Shown here: piece by piece, positions 59,087 through 64,000 of the stretch | Numbering within the stretch: the stretch's first letter is position 1 | How the letters are laid out: every line of letters begins with the position of its first letter | From: Bacillota bacterium | Lineage (GTDB): Bacteria; Bacillota; Clostridia; Christensenellales; SZUA-584 | NCBI GenBank assembly: GCA_023410475.1 | Contig: JAEYPS010000005.1 | Location: 1 to 64,000 of the forward strand | Direction: 5' to 3' | DNA length: 64,000 nucleotides | Program-made: the position numbers and the translations under genes | Notes under the pieces: generated by a model | Seen by the model: only the letters and a program-made list of their open reading frames with translations | Database searches by the model: none | Told to the model about the DNA's origin: nothing

Positions 59087-60208
59087 TTACTCCTCAATGT
59101 CCGTTATATATATCATATCGTTTACTCTCCTGTCGCCGCTAGGCTTGTTTATCGTCTTGCCCATAAACGCCATCTGTGAAGACTGGCCGCCGTCGAGGTT
59201 GAAAGCCGCTTTGCAGCCCAGCTTGTACATGAGCTCGGACATCTCCTTCATGTTATACCCTTTTGAATAACCCGACTGCCTTCCGTCCACGACCACGAAG
59301 CAGTAATGCCCCGGCTCATAATATCCTATCGCGGTTCTGGGGTTATAGGTTGAAACACTGGTGTTGAACTTTGTCATAGGCTGGCCTTCGCTGTCGAGCA
59401 GCATAGGCCCGAATCCCCACACCTGATACGGCGCTTCAGCCTTTACAGAGTTGAAATCGAAGTCTTTGGCCGATATAGTCTTCATTGTCCCATCGTTATA
59501 CATCACGAGTGCGTCGGAAGACGACTTTGACCACTTCTTATAATAAACGCCGTTGCGGATAAGAAGGCATGGGTTATTCCAGCAGTTGTCGCCGTTAATA
59601 CCGATCACCCCTCCTTTGGCTTTAAGGTCCTCATAGACAAATCCGCTCTTTCCTTGCTTATTCTGTCCAAAAGCGGTCTTTAGGTATTTGATATCCGCCA
59701 CATAGATATCGGCCACAAAGTAAACTACGCCGTTATCCTCAACCCTGTTTATGTTTACGCTTACATTCGCGCTCCTGTATGATGTCTCAGTCTTCTCGAC
59801 CTCACCGTTCGTGAACTTGTCCTCGAACTTGTTCCTCCAAACCGTCATATCAACGACCGGCGCAGGGTCATCCGAGGTGGCGACTGTCGGTGAGGGTTCG
59901 GCGCCTGCCGGAGTGGCCGTTGGCGATACGCTGACCACCGCCTGCGAAGGCGTTGAGAGCGGCTCGCTGTCAACATCCCCCTGCCATTCATAATTGATGA
60001 AATAGAACAGCAATAGTATCAGCGCCGCGGCAAGTACGTCAGCCGCTATAATAATCCAAAGCGGCAGCCTGCGCTTTGGTGCGTTCTTATATCCCCCGCT
60101 CTTGCGTACGCCTGAGACGCTTTTTTTGCTAGGCTCGTCAAAAAAGCTGTTTACCCCGCCCCTCGTCCGCGAGCCCCGGCCTGTGCTGAAATAATTGTTT
60201 TTGTTCAT
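59087..60208 (-). CDS. Phosphodiester glycosidase-family membrane protein, paralogue 3
   Basis: 373-residue paralogue with a longer, Ser/Arg/Gly-rich cytoplasmic N-terminus (residues 1-50) lacking the RVTLGTMTID motif, a TM helix (about 50-72), a linker, and an NAGPA domain: GGVIGINGDNCWNNPCLLIR, VWGFGPMLLDSEG, NPRTAIGYYEPGHYCFVVVD, GRQSGYSKG, FNLDGGQSSQMAF. More diverged than the other two. It is transcribed with the following small membrane protein gene. Confidence 0.85.
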   Translation of the reverse strand: MNKNNYFSTGRGSRTRGGVNSFFDEPSKKSVSGVRKSGGYKNAPKRRLPLWIIIAADVLAAALILLLFYFINYEWQGDVDSEPLSTPSQAVVSVSPTATPAGAEPSPTVATSDDPAPVVDMTVWRNKFEDKFTNGEVEKTETSYRSANVSVNINRVEDNGVVYFVADIYVADIKYLKTAFGQNKQGKSGFVYEDLKAKGGVIGINGDNCWNNPCLLIRNGVYYKKWSKSSSDALVMYNDGTMKTISAKDFDFNSVKAEAPYQVWGFGPMLLDSEGQPMTKFNTSVSTYNPRTAIGYYEPGHYCFVVVDGRQSGYSKGYNMKEMSELMYKLGCKAAFNLDGGQSSQMAFMGKTINKPSGDRRVNDMIYITDIEE

Positions 60209-60392
60209 AGTTGATATTTACCCGCTACAAGAAATATTTCATACCATTTGTTGATAATGTACAGTATACATACACGAAAGTTTTTTGTAAACATAAAATT
60301 GACAGCAGCTTACAGCTTATAATATACCTTTTTTCGAGGCGTTCTGTTATCATATTTCTTATGGGGACAAATAGCATATGAGGTGTAAAAGC

Positions 60393-61142
60393 ATGAAAAC
60401 TCTTTTTCTTACAGGCGGCAACAGCGGCATAGGCTTTTATATGGTCAAGGAATGGCTCGAGAGAGGCAACAGCGCCGCCGTCGTCGATCTTAGCTGCCAT
60501 AATCTTGAAGGTTATAAGGAGCTTTATAAAGAAAGGCTGACAGCGATCGAGTGCGACGTACGAAGCGAAGCGGACATGAAAAAGGCAGCACAAACGGCCG
60601 CTGCGGCGTATGGATGCATCGATTACGCTGTGCATAACGCCTGCGTCTGCCCGTTTAAAAGCTTTGAGGAGCATACGAGAGCGGATTATGAGTATGTGAT
60701 GAGCGTGAATTTGCTGGGCGCGGTTAACGTCGCAAAGGCGGTGCTGCCTTTTATGACCGCGCGGGGCTCAGGCAGGATATTCTTTACGAGCTCAGGCGTG
60801 GGCGTGACCGGCTTTACCGGAATCAGTTCGTACGCCGCCAGCAAAGGCGCGATAGAGTCGCTTGCCAAATGCCTTAATATAGAGTATAAAACCAGCGGCG
60901 TCACGTTTCACATTATGCATCCGCCGCTTACCGATACGAAATCGTCCTCGCCCCTGCCCGTACCGAAGGAGTTTAAAGCTACACCTGAGAGAGTTGGAAA
61001 AGGGCTCGTAAGGCACATGGGCAGCAAGAAGTTTGTAATAACCCCCTCATCCGGCAGCGCTTTTTCCGTTAAGATGTCGTATCTGTTCCCGCTAGCTATG
61101 GGCAGATTCCTAGCGAAGATGACGGACAATGCCGCAAAATAG
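60393..61142 (+). CDS. SDR-family oxidoreductase
   Basis: 249-residue short-chain dehydrogenase/reductase: TGGNSGIGFYMVKEWL (cofactor motif, residues 8-15), NLLGAVNVAKAVLPFM, FFTSSGVGVTGFTG with the catalytic Ser, and YAASKGAIESLAK (YxxxK). The C-terminal half is unusual for the family (IMHPPLTDTKSSSPLPVPKE and a hydrophobic end) and may contact the membrane. GAGGTGTAAAAGC before ATG 60393 sets the start. Substrate unknown; alone and divergent from the NAGPA cluster. Confidence 0.82.
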   Translation: MKTLFLTGGNSGIGFYMVKEWLERGNSAAVVDLSCHNLEGYKELYKERLTAIECDVRSEADMKKAAQTAAAAYGCIDYAVHNACVCPFKSFEEHTRADYEYVMSVNLLGAVNVAKAVLPFMTARGSGRIFFTSSGVGVTGFTGISSYAASKGAIESLAKCLNIEYKTSGVTFHIMHPPLTDTKSSSPLPVPKEFKATPERVGKGLVRHMGSKKFVITPSSGSAFSVKMSYLFPLAMGRFLAKMTDNAAK

Positions 61143-61345
61143 AGTCAGAGCTTGTTGTTATCGACAAACTGTATCATAAGGCTGTTCGTGGTATGCACAA
61201 ATATATCAACATTTAGCATCGGGACAAACAATTATAGTAAATTAATAAATGATATTAAATATATAGACAAAAACAATGCATACTTCTTCATATTATGTTA
61301 TCTTAAATTAAAGCCCTCTCAAGATTAGTCTGTATGGAGTGCACT

Positions 61346-63819
61346 ATGGCGAGATTGTATACAATTCTGAGCTCATGTAAAAAAGAAGAAGAAGTTAAAG
61401 CCGAGTTCGCTAAATATTTTAAATTTAAAATAAACGCCGATAAAAGATATGACCATTATTCAAAACAGATACTGTATGAGTTCAAACTTAGCAAAAATTT
61501 TAAAAACCTAAAGGCTCGAGCTACTGTTATTGCGCAAACAATCTATTATATACGTGATATAAAGTACGGTAAAAATGCCAAACCGATACCACCTTATGTT
61601 TGTGTTGTAGATAAAGACGAAGCATTTATTTTTGAAACAAAAGAGTATCATAAATTTTATACAAATAATAAAAATAAGTATGACTGGGATCGCACAGCTA
61701 GCTTGCCTTGCCCTAAACTGGTAGCTGATATTGAAAATTTTTCAACTACTAAGTTAATTCATGTATATGAACTTATTAACCATCATGAGGAAGAGCAATT
61801 TGTAATTACTCTCAAGAATTATGCAGCAACACAAATCCAGTTTGATTTAGAGAAAAAAGTAATAAATGAAAATAATTTTTTAGAAACATATTCTCATTGG
61901 CAATCTCTTTTTGGGCAATATGTTGAGAATGGTAAAAAATCTTCAGAATACTTTATTTCTGATATTGAGAAGGGACGATCTAATAAAATAGGGGAAAGCA
62001 TCGTAAATTTTGACTTGGGAAATGACATTTCAAAAAATAAAAATATTCCAAGAAAAGACTATGATTATTTTTGGAGTATTTACGAAAAAGTTGATGATTT
62101 GAACGTTATTTATTCCATAAGGCAGAAAATCGATAGAATATCCGAGGATTACCAAAGACGCTTTACAGGTGAATTCTATACCCCAGTCGAATATGCTGAA
62201 AAAGCATGGCGGTATATAGAAAAATCATGTGGTAATAATTGGTGGGCGAAAGGCAATTGGCGGATTTGGGATATGGCAGCAGGACCGGAAATCTCGAGTT
62301 TCCCTTGCCAAGTTCTGCATTGCAGTATTGCTATATCTCTACTCTATTAGAAGATGACGCCAATTACTGCAAGCGTATTTTCCCTACAGCTACTGTTTTC
62401 CAATATGATTATTTAAATGATGATATTAATACGCTTATTCATCCTGATCTTCTTTCTCATGGCGTTGTCCCAATAATGCCTAAACAGCTAATAGAAGATC
62501 TAGCAAATCCAAAAATCAAGTGGATAATATTTATTAATCCCCCGTTTGCAACAAGTAATAATGCAAATAAAGAAACAGGAAAACAATCGAAGTATAACGT
62601 CTCAATGACGAAAATAAGACAAGTCATGACACAAGACGGATTAGGTGAAACAAGTCGTGAATTGTTTGCACAATATCTTTATCGTATATATAAAGAGTTT
62701 AAAGGAAAAACTGCATACCTAGGTTTATTCTCTAAATTAAAGTACCTAAGCTCGAACAACGATCAAAAACTTCGAGATAATGTGTTTAAATATGAGTTTA
62801 AAAACGGATTTATGTTTTCATCAGAATATTTTTACGGGAGTAAAGGAAAATTCCCTATTGGATTCTTAGTGTGGGATTTGAGTAAGCAGGTTCCATTAGA
62901 ATCTCAAAAAATTGTTGTTGATGTATTTGGTAAATATGAAGGCACAGAGGGAAAATATGGAGTTAAGCAAATACAAGCTGAGAATAGAGATGTTTATCTA
63001 AGTAAATGGGTTAATCGACCAAAGGCACAACATATAATGCCGCCCTTTAGCAGTGCTGTTTCTATTGGAAAAAACATGACTGATACAAGGAATCGCGTTT
63101 CAGATGGATTCTTATGTTCTCTAATGTGTGGAGGTAATGATTTTCAGCACCAAAATAGTACAGCTCTATTGTCGGGTCCTTATGTGAGTGCAGGTGCTTT
63201 CTCTGTTACTGCAGAAAATTTTACTAAATCAATGATTATCCATACTGTACGACGTTTACCTTTAGCAGATTGGACAAATGATAGAGACCAATTTTACCAG
63301 CCCAGTACTAATGATTTATCAGAAGATTTTATTATTGACTGTGTTATATGGAGTGCATTTTCCGACTCTAATAATACAGTTTCAATGAAAGATGTAAATT
63401 ATAATGGCAAGACATATCAAATAATAAATAATTTATACCCATACACGTTAAGTATGGTCAAAAGTTGGAAATGCCATTTAGATAATATAGAATTGCAGAT
63501 AATATCTGCAAACGAAGACCGATTTTTAGCCAATTGGTTATTAGATAAAACGCTATCAACAGAGAGCCAAAAAGTGTTTAATCTAGGTAAGCAAATATAT
63601 GAAATGTTTTATGAGAATGTACATAATATACATTGGGGAATTTATAAAATAGGATTTTGGGATGTGGGTTGGTGGCAAGTTAGGCAATCACTTAAAGAAG
63701 TGAAAAATTCTATGAACTTGTTGGAAAATCTAAAGTTCGTACATAATGAGCTTGGTGCTAAGCTGTTACTAAAAATAAAGCACTACGGTTTTATTCGCGA
63801 AAATGTTACGCCTTTGTAG
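61346..63819 (+). pseudogene. Restriction enzyme/DNA methyltransferase (type IIG-like) broken by one missing base
   Basis: Two overlapping frames (61346-62350 and 62239-63819) join into one 824-residue protein if one A is restored at 62284 (GGACC to GGAACC), giving AAGTGNLEFPLPSSALQYC as SAM motif I. Seen: N-terminal PD-(D/E)XK-like nuclease (Asp36, Glu45 and Lys47 in ILYEFKLSKN), FTGEFYTPVEYAEKA before motif I, and the catalytic FINPPFATSNN (about residue 398), typical of N6-adenine methyltransferases in type IIG enzymes. Strongly AT-rich, so probably acquired. Alone it makes only a truncated N-terminus. Whether this is a dead gene, a phase switch or a sequencing error is unknown. Confidence 0.78.
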
Positions 63820-64000
63820 TTATTAACCTTGGTTTTATCTATTATGCTATGTATAACTAAACTTGTACAAAGCATGAAAAGGATTTCCAGCATTCATTAA
63901 CCTCTGGTACATTTGATTTTATTGTATCATTTAAGGAGTATAGAGCCATTCTATTTTAAGTATCTCTTCACCCATAAAGCTTACATTTACAAACGTAAGA
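63820..64000. other. End of window after the restriction gene
   Basis: 181 AT-rich bases without a start codon or family I can support; any partner gene of the restriction system would continue beyond the window. Confidence 0.4.

Noticed and set aside
1..64000. tRNA, rRNA and known riboswitches
   Set aside because: None recognised by eye in the intergenic stretches; a covariance-model search could not be run, so absence is not proven.

Overview
The window looks like a chromosomal segment of an anaerobic, endospore-forming member of the Clostridia (Bacillota). Evidence: a cotJABC spore-coat operon, a Spo0A-like receiver, rubrerythrin and a ferredoxin:disulfide-reductase-like protein, a 6-phosphofructokinase with pyrophosphate-type active-site residues, a CtsR operator in front of cbpA-clpB, DUF1540, DUF362 and TM1266-type proteins, strong AGGAGG ribosome binding sites and some TTG/GTG starts. 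Base composition is mostly balanced, with two clearly AT-rich insertions (about 26.4-28.2 kb and 61.2-64 kb). The species cannot be named from this sequence.

Layout. 0-1.5 kb: IS1182-type transposase. 1.6-9.6 kb: leftward carbohydrate/polyol catabolic genes (SDR, PHP protein, sorbose-1-phosphate-reductase-like dehydrogenase, metallo-hydrolase; then, behind their own promoter, a TPP enzyme and methylmalonate-semialdehyde dehydrogenase). 9.8-10.7 kb: homocysteine-methyltransferase-type protein. 10.8-20.8 kb: cell-envelope island with SH3 lipoproteins, two VanX-type dipeptidases, an AlgJ/AlgI-like O-acetylation pair, an L,D-transpeptidase and a YhfC-type membrane protease. 20.9-26.1 kb: PPi-type PFK and the CtsR-controlled cbpA-clpB unit with two MITE-like hairpin repeats. 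26.4-29.9 kb: accessory region with an AT-rich AIPR-family defence gene, four small XRE regulators (one frameshifted) and two tiny opposing Spo0E-like genes. 30-34 kb: membrane and redox genes (rubrerythrin, glutaredoxin, FTR/rubredoxin fusion, TM1266). 34-36.2 kb: molybdenum-hydroxylase maturation genes (MocA, XdhC, THEP1-like). 36-41.6 kb: MFS transporter, polysaccharide deacetylase, rsgA with a possible leader peptide, and cotJABC with unusual repeat expansions. 41.7-55.5 kb: mixed housekeeping and hypothetical genes (MORN protein, hydrolases, a uridine-kinase-like protein, YlbF, Spo0A-like receiver, membrane-anchored MutS, DUF362, ComEC-like lipoprotein). 55.6-56.2 kb: IS200 element. 56.3-60.2 kb: three tandem phosphodiester-glycosidase paralogues. 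61.3-63.8 kb: an AT-rich restriction-methylation gene broken by one missing base in its SAM-binding motif.

The most notable points are the repeat-expanded CotJC/CotJA proteins, the XRE plus degenerate Spo0E-like pairs with a cluster of CGTTAA sites, the conserved cytoplasmic N-terminal motif in two of the envelope glycosidases, the FTR-rubredoxin fusion beside a glutaredoxin, and three places where restoring a single A repairs a reading frame. The last may be real mutations or sequence error and should be checked before the affected genes are called pseudogenes. No CRISPR array, rRNA or tRNA was recognised.
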